From Pseudomonas sp. BN417 (GTDB lineage Bacteria > Pseudomonadota > Gammaproteobacteria > Pseudomonadales > Pseudomonadaceae), in assembly GCF_029871205.1 (NCBI RefSeq), contig NZ_SSOJ01000095.1:1-41126 (forward strand): a stretch of DNA of 41,126 nt, written 5' to 3'. Every line of letters begins with the position of its first letter. Position 1 is the first letter of the stretch. Position numbers and translations under genes: made by a program. The notes under the pieces are model-generated. The model worked only from the letters and a program-made list of their open reading frames with translations. It did no database searches and had not been told where the DNA came from. Of this stretch, positions 24,271 through 33,477 are shown piece by piece.

Positions 24271-24299
24271 AATATAACGGCGTTATAGAGATCGGTCAA
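24271..24299 (-). promoter_or_regulatory. Promoter with overlapping palindromic operator
   Basis: Minus strand: -35 TTGACC (24299-24294), 17-nt spacer, -10 TATATT (24276-24271). A perfect 15-bp palindrome TATAACGGCGTTATA (24273-24287) covers the -10 and half of the spacer. It is ideally placed for repression by the divergent TetR-family protein. Confidence 0.8.
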
Positions 24300-24491
24300 C
24301 CCATGCGTTGATAGATTTTTGATGCTTGTCATCCCGACATTCGCTAAGCTGGAGCCCTGTCGCTCCTAGAATGTGCTTGGTGCCAAATGCCGCACGAGCA
24401 GGGGGGAGAGCCCTCAAGATGCCTTTTATCCACAAGGATTGACCCAAATCGGCTCAGGGAGCCTATTGAATTTTATGAACAGGTTGGTCAG

Positions 24492-25097
24492 ATGAAATCG
24501 ATGGCTTCTCGCAGCATGAAGGATCGCGGCAGCGACACTCTCGAGGTAAAGAAGCGCTTGCTGCAGGTAGCACGGCACCTACTGAGTACCGAGGGACGCG
24601 AGGGAGCAAGCTCACGCGCAATCTGCGCCCTTGCAGGGGTCGGCGCACCAACGATCTATCATTACTTCGGCGATCTGACAGGACTGCACCGGGCTGCCAT
24701 TGATGAAACCTATGAACAAGTGGCTGAAGCCTATCAACAGGGAGCGAAAGAGCGCGGCCCCCAACAAGGATTGAGAAACGGCTGGGGCGCTTTTAATCAC
24801 TTTGCTCATCAAGAGCCACTTATGTGCAGGATAGTTATCCAACAAATCCTAGCTGGCGAGCCACCTGCCACCGTTGCGGAAACGCTACGCACGGTAGAGA
24901 GCGACCTATCGCGACTATATGACGAAGGCGTCCTGAACTGCCCCGCTCATGAAGCAGTCCAGTTGCTTTGGATAGGCACGTTGGGCACCGCTTGTTTTAC
25001 ATCGAGCAAAAGAAATGACGAGCAGGAAAGGTATCCAGCATTACAAGAAAGGATGGTGGGTATAGTACTTAACGCTTTGTTTTCAAATGAAGACTAA
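24492..25097 (+). CDS. TetR/AcrR-family transcriptional regulator
   Basis: About 201 residues. The N-terminal helix-turn-helix (about 15-60) contains VARHLLSTEGREGASSRAI and VGAPTIYHYFGD, the recognition helix plus the typical YHYF motif. The C-terminal helical domain (65-200) is the ligand/dimer part. Start uncertain: the ATG at 24492 gives a normal TetR N-terminus, whereas the ATG at 24387 adds 35 residues unlike the family. It is divergent from the diketocamphane-monooxygenase-like gene, with a 15-bp palindrome between them, so it is the likely local repressor, inactivated by substrate or intermediate. Confidence 0.85.
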   Translation: MKSMASRSMKDRGSDTLEVKKRLLQVARHLLSTEGREGASSRAICALAGVGAPTIYHYFGDLTGLHRAAIDETYEQVAEAYQQGAKERGPQQGLRNGWGAFNHFAHQEPLMCRIVIQQILAGEPPATVAETLRTVESDLSRLYDEGVLNCPAHEAVQLLWIGTLGTACFTSSKRNDEQERYPALQERMVGIVLNALFSNED

Positions 25098-25322
25098 TCG
25101 ATTTTTATTTTTATGAACTAGGGATGTCCTGAATTACCCCAACCTTTCCAGCCTGATAGCTCAGTTGCCTCAAAAACAGTTTACGCAGCAGGCGGCAGCA
25201 CTAACTGCCTCGAGTTCCGTCCCATACGTTGGCTCGGCTTGGGGCACTTTCCATTACTGACGAACCACTCCTGCTGGTGGCCAGCAAATGTCGGCGAGCG
25301 ATCAATAAGCGCGACAGGGCTA

Positions 25323-26230
25323 GGTTCTGTACGAAAAGTAATGCCGTAGGCATCGCAGCGTGCAAGCCAGTGTGACCATCGCGCCCGAACTGCTGGCCAA
25401 CTTGTCGTAGCGGGTGCCGATTCTCCGGCTCTCTTTCAGCCAGCCAACATTCGCTCGATGATGTTCCGCTGTCGGTGCTTCGGACGGTCAAACTGCCGCC
25501 CCACCTGGCTTGGGCTCGCGCTTGATGGTGCGCTGCGGCATCACCGGCTGCATGCGGTAGCGATCACAGTAGAGACGTAGGTGTTCGGCATCGTAGCTCT
25601 TGTCGGCCAATAACCAGCGGCAGCGTTTACGAGGCCGCCCCGGTTTTCCGGGGATGCATACCTGCTCCAACAGAGGCTGAGCATGTGAAATGTCGCTGGC
25701 TTGCCCCCGGTGACAGCATGAAACGCCGAGGAACACCATTGGCATCGCAGATCAGGTGAATCTTGGTGGTCAGGCCGCCTCGGCTGCGTCCCAAGGCATG
25801 GTCTAGCGGTTCTTCCGGCCCCCCTTTTTCCCGGCGCCGGAGGAGGTTCGGGTTGCACGCACCACGGTGGAGTCGATCATCCAGGTGTCCAGGTCAATCA
25901 GGCCTTCCTGATTCAGCCGGACGTGCAATCGCTCAAGTACCTGATCGAACGTGCCGTCGTCTCGCCAGTCGCGAAAACGCTGATACACCGTCGCCCCAGG
26001 GCCGAAACGTTCCGGCAGATCCCGCCAGGCTGCCCCAGAGCACAGGATCCAGAAGATGCCATTGAGCACCAGTCGATTATCACTGCGCGGTCGCCCCATC
26101 TTCTGCTCCGGGAAACCAGATCCTGGATCAACTCCCCATGCCGCATCGGGGAGTTCGTAGCGCCTTGCCATGCGGGCCTCCAGCCAATCATGGCGGCGAT
26201 TCTACCTGCACCGACTTTTCGTACAGAACC
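25323..26230 (-). mobile_element. IS5-family (IS427-group-like) insertion sequence, 908 bp
   Basis: The 17-bp terminal inverted repeats GGTTCTGTACGAAAAGT (25323-25339) and ACTTTTCGTACAGAACC (26214-26230) are perfect. A TA flanks each end (25321-25322, 26231-26232), matching the short target duplication of this group. It inserted into the older IS5-type transposase, whose frame is restored if the element plus one TA is removed. Confidence 0.9.
25335..26171 (-). pseudogene. Transposase of the IS427-like element, frameshifted
   Basis: It begins MARRYELPDAAW at 26171 with WILCSGAAWRDLPERFGP and DTWMIDSTVVRA (DDE first Asp). The A/G-rich stretch at KKGG (about 25810-25825) is a likely programmed frameshift to a frame reading ALGRSRGGLTTKIHL. 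Two further breaks look disabling: an extra G near 25710 (LSPG/GQASDISHAQPLL) and a missing base near 25443 (RMLAG/LKESRRIGTRYDKL). The C-terminus NIIERML...RYDKLA is still legible. Confidence 0.8.
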
Positions 26231-26445
26231 TAACAGCATCACCAACTGCGTCATACTCTTAGGCAGGCCACAGAAGCACACCTCGCCATACAGCAATTTA
26301 TCGATCTGAGTAACCTCCGCGGCATTGGCCACCGTGACCACCTCACTGTGCGCCAATCCCGATTCATCGCCGGCGCCAATTTTCACTTTCGCGCCGAAGC
26401 ATTACTGGTTGCCCTTCATCGCCTGGTTCATTACCGCCTCGATTT

Positions 26446-26834
26446 AGCCGGTGGCGGATCGTTCACCGGGCGATGCTTGCAACTGACTCAGACCGCAATC
26501 AACTTGCCCCACAGACCGGCAGGCCCAAACAGCTAAGCCACTCCCTGCCCAATGCGACGCAATGGCCCTAACGGCTGCCTGCTTCGTCGCACATCCAGCC
26601 CTGCAAACGATCGGAGACTCACATCACCTAGAGCTTCGACCTGCCCCATATCAACACATTCGTTGACCGGAAAGGAACCTCGATGCTAGTGTGCTAGACG
26701 AGGATTACGCACGTCTCCGTCGTCGCAAGGTTTTTCAACGGAATAGTGAGTGAGCCTGCCCGATCCGGCTTTCCGGCGGCACCGCTGGAAAATCGCTATA
26801 GGCACCATTCTTGGAACCAATACGTCAATTGGCC
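26446..26834. other. Non-coding stretch between the IS remnant and the hydrolase gene
   Basis: I see no supported gene, terminator or repeat here. It probably represents decayed IS sequence and the hydrolase leader. No convincing promoter was found. Confidence 0.4.
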
Positions 26835-27629
26835 ATGGTCGAATTCGAATGCAGACAATCGAATGATAGTAAGGATTGCATCACTTTGAATCACGAACAG
26901 GTTTCAATAGAAACACGCGATGGCAGGTGCCAGGCGCACATCTTCACGCCAGAGGGTCAGGGACCCTGGCCCTCCGTGATCTTCTGCATGGATGGCTTTG
27001 GCATCCGTCCCACATTGTTCCAAATGGCCGAACGGCTCGCACAACGCGGCTATGTCGTGTTACTGCCTGACCTGTTTTATCGAGCCGGCCCCTATGGGCC
27101 ATTGGCACCTGCAGAGATATTCAGAAGCAGCGATGTCATGGGCGCAATTGGTCATCTCCTCGCCTCAACCGACAATCACAAGGCGGCACGGGATGCACAG
27201 GCATTCATAGACTACTTGGATACCCGCACCGATGTTTCTAGTCCCAATATTGGGACAATCGGATATTGCATGGGCGGTGGCATTGCTCTCTCCATTGCGG
27301 GCACCTATCCGGATCGAATTTTGGCTGTAGCGAGCTTCCATGGAGGCAATCTTGCTACGGATGCTGACACCAGCCCCCACTTACTGGCGCCATTGATCAA
27401 GGCGCGAGCCTATGTCGCCGGCGCCGATAGAGACGACTACTACTCACCACAAATGGCCAAGCGTCTAGAGAAAGCCCTGTTAGAGGCCGGCGTCGATCAC
27501 CGATGTGAAATCTATGCTGAGGCCCTACACGGCTTCGCCGTAGCTGACTTTCAAGAGTTCAACGAAGAAGCTGCCGAGCGCCATTGGCGTGAGCTGTTTG
27601 ACCTGCTTGACACGACACTCATTCGTTAA
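26835..27629 (+). CDS. Dienelactone hydrolase family protein
   Basis: A 264-residue alpha/beta hydrolase. The nucleophile elbow is GYCMGG with C145 in place of Ser, as in dienelactone hydrolases; D198 (AGADRDDY) and H232 (ALHGF) complete the triad. The start is uncertain: the ATG at 26835 is used, a TTG at 26811 would add 8 residues, and neither has a strong ribosome site. Members hydrolyse lactones or related esters, so it could open or process a lactone made by the Baeyer-Villiger-type monooxygenases, but this is inference. Single gene, AT-rich codon use. Confidence 0.85.
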   Translation: MVEFECRQSNDSKDCITLNHEQVSIETRDGRCQAHIFTPEGQGPWPSVIFCMDGFGIRPTLFQMAERLAQRGYVVLLPDLFYRAGPYGPLAPAEIFRSSDVMGAIGHLLASTDNHKAARDAQAFIDYLDTRTDVSSPNIGTIGYCMGGGIALSIAGTYPDRILAVASFHGGNLATDADTSPHLLAPLIKARAYVAGADRDDYYSPQMAKRLEKALLEAGVDHRCEIYAEALHGFAVADFQEFNEEAAERHWRELFDLLDTTLIR

Positions 27630-27902
27630 TGGACTCAAAGCAATAATCTCTTATTTGTAGACGAGGGGCGACTTCCCTTAACTGCCATCTGCATTATCGA
27701 AACCAGAAGTAACCAGCTCCAAATAATTATTGAGAGGAGTCAAGAAATAAAAGACCACACCTCCCAAGAGAAGTATTTGACCAATAATTTTACAACATTA
27801 CGGCCACGAACAACCAACCCCGAAATATTATTACCCAACCTACACAATTGTAGCTTTAGCTAAATCTTTAGTTCCGCCTACCCCATTGCAACGGGCGCTA
27901 AC
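27630..27902. other. AT-rich spacer
   Basis: A 273-bp, strongly AT-rich stretch between the hydrolase and the PAS protein. No stable terminator hairpin with T-tract or clear promoter is visible. Confidence 0.4.
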
Positions 27903-29252
27903 ATGCTGATCTCTAAAAGTCGCCGAGCTACTATTGAATGCTTGATGCATCTAATTGATGCGCTGGAAGGACGCTCCCAATCCAACGCACCAGAAGAGGA
28001 TGTAGCTGCACCCCCCCTAGTTAAGCGCGCTTACCGCGCATGGCGCGAACATTTTCAAGCTCAAGATCATCAGCAGAAACAACAGATTGCCCTCACCAAC
28101 CAGATAGCTTCGTTAACTCAGCAGCAGGCCGCTACCACGACCGAACGATTGCATGTCGAACAACGCCTTGAACTGGTCAGCCTAGCCAGCAGCGAAGGGT
28201 TTTGGGATCTGCTGGTAAAAAATGGAGACCCTGTGAATGCAAATAACACCCTTTGGTGCTCAACACAGTTTCGCTCATTACTTGGGCTAGATGACGAAAA
28301 AGATCTCTCTATACAACTCGGCACTTGGATTCAGCGTATACATCCTGACGACTGGGAATCGACTACGGATGCATTGACCCGATATCTGAAAGATAGACGA
28401 TACGACGTCACACTTCGTATTGAATACCGACTGCGTAACGGTAGAGGTGACTATGTCAAAGTTGAGGTAAATGCCAGGACTTGGTGTGACGCTAAAGGTG
28501 TACTGATACGCATGGCCGGTACTATACGTGACGTACACGTACAGCACGAACGTGATTGCGAACTGGGGCGGACGCTTGAGCGATTCGAGATTGCCAGGGA
28601 GATAATCAGCGACGGCCTCTGGGATATGGAGGTGATAGGTGGCAACCCACTAAATTCTCACAATCCCCTGTGGTGGTCGCAGCAATTCCTTCAGATGCTC
28701 GGCTTCGAAGAGCCAAAAGAATTTCCCAATGTTCTCGAAAGCTGGGCTTCTCGCATCCATCCAGACGACAGACAAAGTGTTTCTGAGTTGTTTGGCGCAC
28801 ACATAAACGACAGCAGCGGTTGCACCCCGTTTGAGGCGACTTACCGGATAAAGTTAAAAAACGGCGAGTATCGCTGGTTCAGCACCCGCTGCAAGACACG
28901 ACGAAATACTGAAGGAAAGCCGCTCCGGATAGCGGGGGCGTTGGTAGACATGCACTCTCAGCGCCAAGAGGAACAACTACGTGAGGAGCGGGAAATGCAA
29001 AGACAGCTCATAGAACGAAACCTAAGTAAACTTACCGAGATTGTTGGTGCCATCCAAGCCATCGCTAGCCGAACAAATTTACTCGCTCTCAACGCGGCAA
29101 TTGAGGCCGCACGCGCTGGTGAGGCTGGACGGGGTTTTGCAGTAGTTGCCGATGAAGTCCGCAAACTTGCCACACAAACAAGTGAGGCCACTCACCAGGC
29201 GGCCGAAATGCTTGCCACGCAGAATAATGATCAAAACTCTTCTTACCGATAA
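27903..29252 (+). CDS. Soluble PAS-PAS methyl-accepting chemotaxis-like protein
   Basis: A 449-residue protein with no membrane segment. An N-terminal coiled-coil (about 55-95) is followed by two tandem PAS/PAC repeats (about 95-215 and 222-355; both start with a FWDL/LWDM block and contain RIHPDD). The MCP hairpin tip is near-perfect (about 383-430: [35 protein letters not shown]). The signalling helices are very short and the protein ends soon after the tip. The layout resembles BdlA-like soluble receptors that sense redox or small ligands and influence biofilm dispersal or chemotaxis. It may respond to island metabolism (speculative). Confidence 0.85.
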   Translation: MLISKSRRATIECLMHLIDALEGRSQSNAPEEDVAAPPLVKRAYRAWREHFQAQDHQQKQQIALTNQIASLTQQQAATTTERLHVEQRLELVSLASSEGFWDLLVKNGDPVNANNTLWCSTQFRSLLGLDDEKDLSIQLGTWIQRIHPDDWESTTDALTRYLKDRRYDVTLRIEYRLRNGRGDYVKVEVNARTWCDAKGVLIRMAGTIRDVHVQHERDCELGRTLERFEIAREIISDGLWDMEVIGGNPLNSHNPLWWSQQFLQMLGFEEPKEFPNVLESWASRIHPDDRQSVSELFGAHINDSSGCTPFEATYRIKLKNGEYRWFSTRCKTRRNTEGKPLRIAGALVDMHSQRQEEQLREEREMQRQLIERNLSKLTEIVGAIQAIASRTNLLALNAAIEAARAGEAGRGFAVVADEVRKLATQTSEATHQAAEMLATQNNDQNSSYR

Positions 29253-29677
29253 TACATGCCGGAACGTACCAATAAAACCCTCACCACAAGCCACCCAGGC
29301 ATCACAGCGGCACTAGTGACTTGGTTAGCTCCTAAATTACTCGCCCCATAGAATAAATTACCTGGATAAGTTTTATCTCACGCAGCCAGGCAACGGAAGT
29401 GCGCACATCAGCCCCAACACCAAAATCTTCCAGAATCTGGTTATGTAATCTAAAAATATTCTCGCCACATCTGCTGCAACCTTCAACCTAAGCACGCCAC
29501 ATGCCTAGGGATAGCACCGACCCACCCAACTGACACCTTCAGACGGGGTATTTTTTAATGCACATCGCACAGGTTTTTTTGCTTGTTACATGCTAGATGC
29601 CTGCATCCATATACTCGAGGCAGCTAGCTCATCGATGAACGACATATCGGCCACACAAAACAACAAGAGAACCAGCC
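29253..29677. other. 425-bp non-coding gap
   Basis: No gene, stable terminator or recognised repeat is seen. Poly-T stretches at about 29550-29581 are not preceded by a good stem. It probably contains the remnant promoter of the decayed transporter. Confidence 0.4.
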
Positions 29678-30040
29678 ATGAGAGACGTTGCTCTCAAGAA
29701 AGCCCAAGGTAATCCCAAGCATTACCGCAGCGCCGGACCTTCCAGGTTGGAGGGCACGACTATTGAATGGCACGACTTCTTTCTCTACAGCACCGCCGCC
29801 GCCCTAGCCTTCAACAAGCTATTCCTTCCTTTGCAAGTCACCTTGACTGCCTTCACCGTCTACGCAGAGGGGGTCGCCGGTCATCTGACGAGCACGATTG
29901 CCTCCATTCATGAAGAACGGTTGCTAGCTTGGGGTTGGCGGCTGCCATTTCTGACCAAGATCACTCTACGCATTTTCGGCCGGCTGCACCGAGCAAGCGT
30001 CGCTAAGTCTCCGGACCTTAGAAAACTCAAACGACATAGT
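29678..30040 (+). pseudogene. Decayed MHS-family (MFS) transporter remnant
   Basis: The N-terminus GTTIEWHDFFLYSTAAALAFNKLFLP matches the start of metabolite:H+ symporters (usual form GTTIEWYDFF...FNKLFFP) in two blocks. Internal segments are then missing or altered, and a later block WGWRLPFL...KSPDLRKLK corresponds to the WGWRIPFL...ESPVFRK region much further along in intact proteins. The open frame continues to 30244 without recognisable homology and runs into mmsA. It is a deletion-scarred remnant, possibly of an importer for the island's substrate. Confidence 0.75.
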
Positions 30041-30224
30041 CTTCGTTCGCAAGTGCCGCCGATTGCCGTAGTTCATAGCTATACGCAAAACGACGACTTA
30101 CCAGCCTGCTCGAATTCACCACTCCCCTTTACCTCATCCCCTCACTACTTAGTACACGACAGTCAAACCTGGCTGTACGAGCGATCGCTCAACCTCTTTA
30201 TAAACCACCCACAGGAACATACAC

Positions 30225-31730
30225 ATGGGCGCTTCAATTCCTAAAGTAAAACTCTTAATCAACGGTGAATTCGTCGAATCCAAGACCAGTCAATGGCGCG
30301 ACGTGGTCAACCCGGCTACCCAGGAAGTCCTGGCCCGCGTCCCCTTCGCCACCCAAGACGAGATGGACGCTGCCGTCGCCGCCGCCCAGGCAGCCTTTAA
30401 GACCTGGCGCAAGACCCCGATCGGCGCCCGTGCCCGCATCTTCCTCAAGTACCAGCAACTGATCCGCGAGAACATCAAGGAACTGGCCGCGCTGCTCACC
30501 GCCGAGCAGGGCAAGACCCTGCCGGACGCCGAAGGCGACGTGTTCCGTGGCCTGGAAGTAGTGGAGCATGCCGCCAACATCGGCACCCTGCAGATGGGCG
30601 AGCTGGCCAACAACGTGGCCAATGGCGTGGACACCTACACCCTGCTGCAACCGATCGGCGTCTGCGCCGGCATCACCCCGTTCAACTTCCCGGCGATGAT
30701 TCCGCTGTGGATGTTCCCCATGGCCATCGCCTGCGGCAACACCTTCGTCCTCAAGCCCTCCGAGCAGGACCCGCTGGTGACCATGCGTCTGGTTGAGCTG
30801 GCCCTGGAAGCCGGTATCCCGAAAGGCGTGCTGAACGTGATCCACGGTGGCGTCGACGCAGTGAACCTGCTCTGCGACCACCCGGACATCAAGGCCGTGT
30901 CCTTCGTCGGCTCCACCAAGGTGGGCACCCACGTCTACAACCGCGCCACCCTGAACGGCAAGCGTGCGCAGTGCATGATGGGCGCCAAGAACCACGCCAT
31001 CGTCCTGCCCGACGCCCACAAGCAGCAGACCCTCAACAACCTGCTGGGCGCCTCCTTCGGTGCCGCCGGCCAGCGCTGCATGGCCCTGCCGGTGGTGATC
31101 CTGGTGGGCGAGGCCCAGGCCTGGCTGCCGGAGCTGGTGGAAAAGGCCAAGACCCTGAAGGTCAACGCCGGCGTCGAGCCGGGCACCGATATCGGCCCGG
31201 TGGTCTCCTGCGCCGCACTGGATCGCATCAGCGGCCTGATCGCCACCGGCATCGAGGAAGGCGCCAGGCTGGAACTGGACGGCCGCAACCCGAGCGTGCC
31301 CGGCTACCAGGACGGCAACTTCGTCGGCCCGACTGTCTTCTCCGGCGTGACCACCGAAATGACCATCTACCGCGAAGAGATCTTTGGTCCGGTGCTCTGC
31401 GTGGTGAACGCAGCCACCCTGGACGAGGCCATCGCCTTCATCAACGCCAACCCGAACGGCAACGGCACCGCCCTCTTCACCCGCTCCGGCGCCGCCGCGC
31501 GGCACTTCCAGGAAGAGATCGATGTCGGCCAAGTCGGCATCAACGTGCCGATCCCGGTGCCGGTGCCGCTGTTCTCTTTCAGCGGTTCGCGCGCCTCCAA
31601 GCTGGGCGACCTCGGCCCGTACGGCAAGCAAGTGGTGCTGTTCTACACCCAGACCAAGACCATCACCCAGCGCTGGTTCGACGAGAACGATGTCGGCGGG
31701 GCAGTGAACACCACCATCACCCTCAAGTGA
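30225..31730 (+). CDS. mmsA: Methylmalonate-semialdehyde dehydrogenase (CoA-acylating)
   Basis: A 501-residue aldehyde dehydrogenase converting methylmalonate semialdehyde to propionyl-CoA with NAD+ and CoA. It shows the MMSDH-specific [14 protein letters not shown] (152-165), SFVGSTKVG in the cofactor fold, and catalytic C285 in [11 protein letters not shown]. The start at 30225 has AGGA nine bases upstream. It is first in a five-gene operon for isobutyryl-CoA oxidation. Except for roughly the first 20 codons, it has the high-GC codon use of the core genome, unlike the AT-rich region just upstream. Confidence 0.95.
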   Translation: MGASIPKVKLLINGEFVESKTSQWRDVVNPATQEVLARVPFATQDEMDAAVAAAQAAFKTWRKTPIGARARIFLKYQQLIRENIKELAALLTAEQGKTLPDAEGDVFRGLEVVEHAANIGTLQMGELANNVANGVDTYTLLQPIGVCAGITPFNFPAMIPLWMFPMAIACGNTFVLKPSEQDPLVTMRLVELALEAGIPKGVLNVIHGGVDAVNLLCDHPDIKAVSFVGSTKVGTHVYNRATLNGKRAQCMMGAKNHAIVLPDAHKQQTLNNLLGASFGAAGQRCMALPVVILVGEAQAWLPELVEKAKTLKVNAGVEPGTDIGPVVSCAALDRISGLIATGIEEGARLELDGRNPSVPGYQDGNFVGPTVFSGVTTEMTIYREEIFGPVLCVVNAATLDEAIAFINANPNGNGTALFTRSGAAARHFQEEIDVGQVGINVPIPVPVPLFSFSGSRASKLGDLGPYGKQVVLFYTQTKTITQRWFDENDVGGAVNTTITLK

Positions 31731-31778
31731 GGCATCAGGGGCGGGCTATGCACCGCCCCTGATTCAGGAGACCTCTAG

Positions 31779-32552
31779 ATGGCATACGAATCTCTACTTG
31801 TTGAAGTCCACGGCCGCGTTGGCGTGATCACCCTCAACCGTCCCAAGGCGCTCAATGCGTTAAACGTCCAGTTGATCGACGAAATCAACCGGGCACTCGA
31901 CGGTCTGGATCGAGATCCCAACATCGGTTGCATGGTGATTACCGGTTCTTCCAAGGCCTTCGCTGCCGGAGCGGACATCAAGGAAATGGTCGCCATGGCC
32001 TATCCGCAAGTCCTCCTTGATGACTTCTTCTCTGCAGCAGATCGCATTGCAGCCCGGCGCAAACCCCTGATCGCAGCAGTCGCCGGTTATGCACTGGGTG
32101 GCGGCTGCGAGTTGGCGCTGATGTGCGACCTCATTTATGCCGCTGACAATGCTCGTTTTGCCCTGCCAGAAATCACTCTTGGTGTGTTGCCCGGGATCGG
32201 CGGAACCCAACGCTTGGCTCGTGCCATTGGCAAAGCCAAAGCCATGGACATGTGCCTGAGCGGTCGGCAAATGGATGCCCTGGAGGCAGAGCGCACCGGC
32301 TTGGTTGCACGTGTACTACCGGTCGACCTCCTCCTCGAGGAAACGCTTAAAAGCGCTGCAGCCATTGCAGAAAAATCTCTGCCGGCGGCCATGTTGATCA
32401 AGGAGTCGGTTAATCGCGCCTTCGAAGGTAGCTTGGCGGAAGGTATCCGGTTCGAGCGCCGAGTATTCCACTCCACTTTTGCCAACGCCGATCAGAAGGA
32501 AGGCATGAGTGCCTTCGTCGAAAAGCGCGCTCCCAGTTTTATTCACCGCTGA
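31779..32552 (+). CDS. Enoyl-CoA hydratase (probable methacrylyl-CoA hydratase)
   Basis: A 257-residue crotonase-fold enzyme. The oxyanion-hole segment [20 protein letters not shown] with catalytic E111, and [17 protein letters not shown] with E131 match rat mitochondrial ECH positions 144 and 164, so it is a true hydratase. In this operon the substrate is likely methacrylyl-CoA, giving 3-hydroxyisobutyryl-CoA. AGGAG precedes the ATG. It lies 48 bp after mmsA and 32 bp before mmsB. Its codons are visibly less GC-rich than those of both neighbours, suggesting a replaced gene in a mosaic operon. Confidence 0.92.
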   Translation: MAYESLLVEVHGRVGVITLNRPKALNALNVQLIDEINRALDGLDRDPNIGCMVITGSSKAFAAGADIKEMVAMAYPQVLLDDFFSAADRIAARRKPLIAAVAGYALGGGCELALMCDLIYAADNARFALPEITLGVLPGIGGTQRLARAIGKAKAMDMCLSGRQMDALEAERTGLVARVLPVDLLLEETLKSAAAIAEKSLPAAMLIKESVNRAFEGSLAEGIRFERRVFHSTFANADQKEGMSAFVEKRAPSFIHR

Positions 32553-32584
32553 CTTTTCCGGCCCTACCTCAAGAGGACGCCAAC

Positions 32585-33475
32585 ATGCACATCGGATTCC
32601 TTGGCCTCGGCAACATGGGCGGCCCCATGGCCCGCAACCTGCTCAAGGCCGGCCACACCCTCACCGTGTTCGATCCCTCGCCCCTGGCCACCGCCGCCCT
32701 GGTGGAACTGGGCGCCCGCGTGGCCAGCAGCCCGGCGGAAGTCGCCCGCGGCGGTGCCGCGGCGATCATCACCATGCTGCCCACCGCGGCCCACGTGAAG
32801 CAGGTCTACCTGGGCCAGGATGGCCTTCTGGCCAATATTGGCCAAGGCGTACTACTGATCGACAGCTCCACCATCGACCCGCTGAGCGCCCGCGAAGTCG
32901 CCCAGGCCGCCGCCGCCCAGGGCAATCCCATGCTCGACGCACCGGTCTCCGGTGGCACCGGCGGCGCAGCGGCAGGCACCCTGACCTTCATGGTCGGCGG
33001 AACCGCCAGCGCCTTCGACCAGGCGCAACCGCTACTCGCCGCCATGGGCAAGAACATCGTCCACTGTGGCGACACCGGCAACGGCCAGGTGGCCAAGATC
33101 GCCAACAACATGCTGCTGGGCATTTCCATGGTCGGCGTCGCCGAAGCTATGGCCCTGGGCGTCTCCCTCGGGATGGACGCCAAAGTGCTGGCCGGCATCA
33201 TCAACACCTCCAGCGGCCGCTGCTGGAGCTCGGAGATCAACAACCCCTTCCCCGGCGTGCTGGAGAATGCACCGGCCTCCCGCGGCTACAGCGGCGGCTT
33301 CGGTACCGACCTGATGCTCAAGGACCTGGGCCTGGCCACCGAGGCCGCCCGCCACGCGAAACAGCCGGTGGTGCTGGGCGCAGCGGCCCAGCAGCTCTAC
33401 CAGACCTTCAGCCTGCAGGGACATGGCGGCCTGGACTTCTCCGCGATCATCAACCTGCTCCGTCGGGAAGCTTGA
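32585..33475 (+). CDS. mmsB: 3-hydroxyisobutyrate dehydrogenase
   Basis: A 296-residue NAD-dependent beta-hydroxyacid dehydrogenase. The Rossmann motif GFLGLGNMGGPMA (4-16), substrate loop DAPVSGGTGGA (118-128) and catalytic K171 in GNGQVAKIANN are all present. It oxidises 3-hydroxyisobutyrate to methylmalonate semialdehyde, the substrate of MmsA. It sits 2 bp before the 3-hydroxyisobutyryl-CoA hydrolase start, so the two are coupled. AGAGGA lies upstream of the ATG. Confidence 0.95.
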   Translation: MHIGFLGLGNMGGPMARNLLKAGHTLTVFDPSPLATAALVELGARVASSPAEVARGGAAAIITMLPTAAHVKQVYLGQDGLLANIGQGVLLIDSSTIDPLSAREVAQAAAAQGNPMLDAPVSGGTGGAAAGTLTFMVGGTASAFDQAQPLLAAMGKNIVHCGDTGNGQVAKIANNMLLGISMVGVAEAMALGVSLGMDAKVLAGIINTSSGRCWSSEINNPFPGVLENAPASRGYSGGFGTDLMLKDLGLATEAARHAKQPVVLGAAAQQLYQTFSLQGHGGLDFSAIINLLRREA

Positions 33476-33477
33476 GC

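Larger units (their letters stand above)
25201..26445 (-). pseudogene. IS5-type transposase remnant, interrupted by another IS
   Basis: Reading the minus strand from 26445: NQ, stop, then KIGAGDESGLAHSEVVTVAN, a deletion, then LPKSMTQLVML; after the inserted element (25323-26230) the frame resumes as ALSRLLIARRHLLA to the stop at 25201. These are the middle and C-terminal blocks of an IS5-type transposase (usual form GLAKNTAQL...ALSNLWMARRHLL). A TAA replaces the usual Trp codon after GNQ, the middle is deleted, and the insertion breaks the remainder. Confidence 0.75.

Noticed and set aside
32509..33477. Extension of the 3-hydroxyisobutyryl-CoA hydrolase frame upstream through mmsB (690 codons in all)
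   Set aside because: The upstream part is an Arg/Pro/His-rich out-of-frame reading of mmsB. The crotonase domain begins at the ATG at 33478, 2 bp after mmsB.
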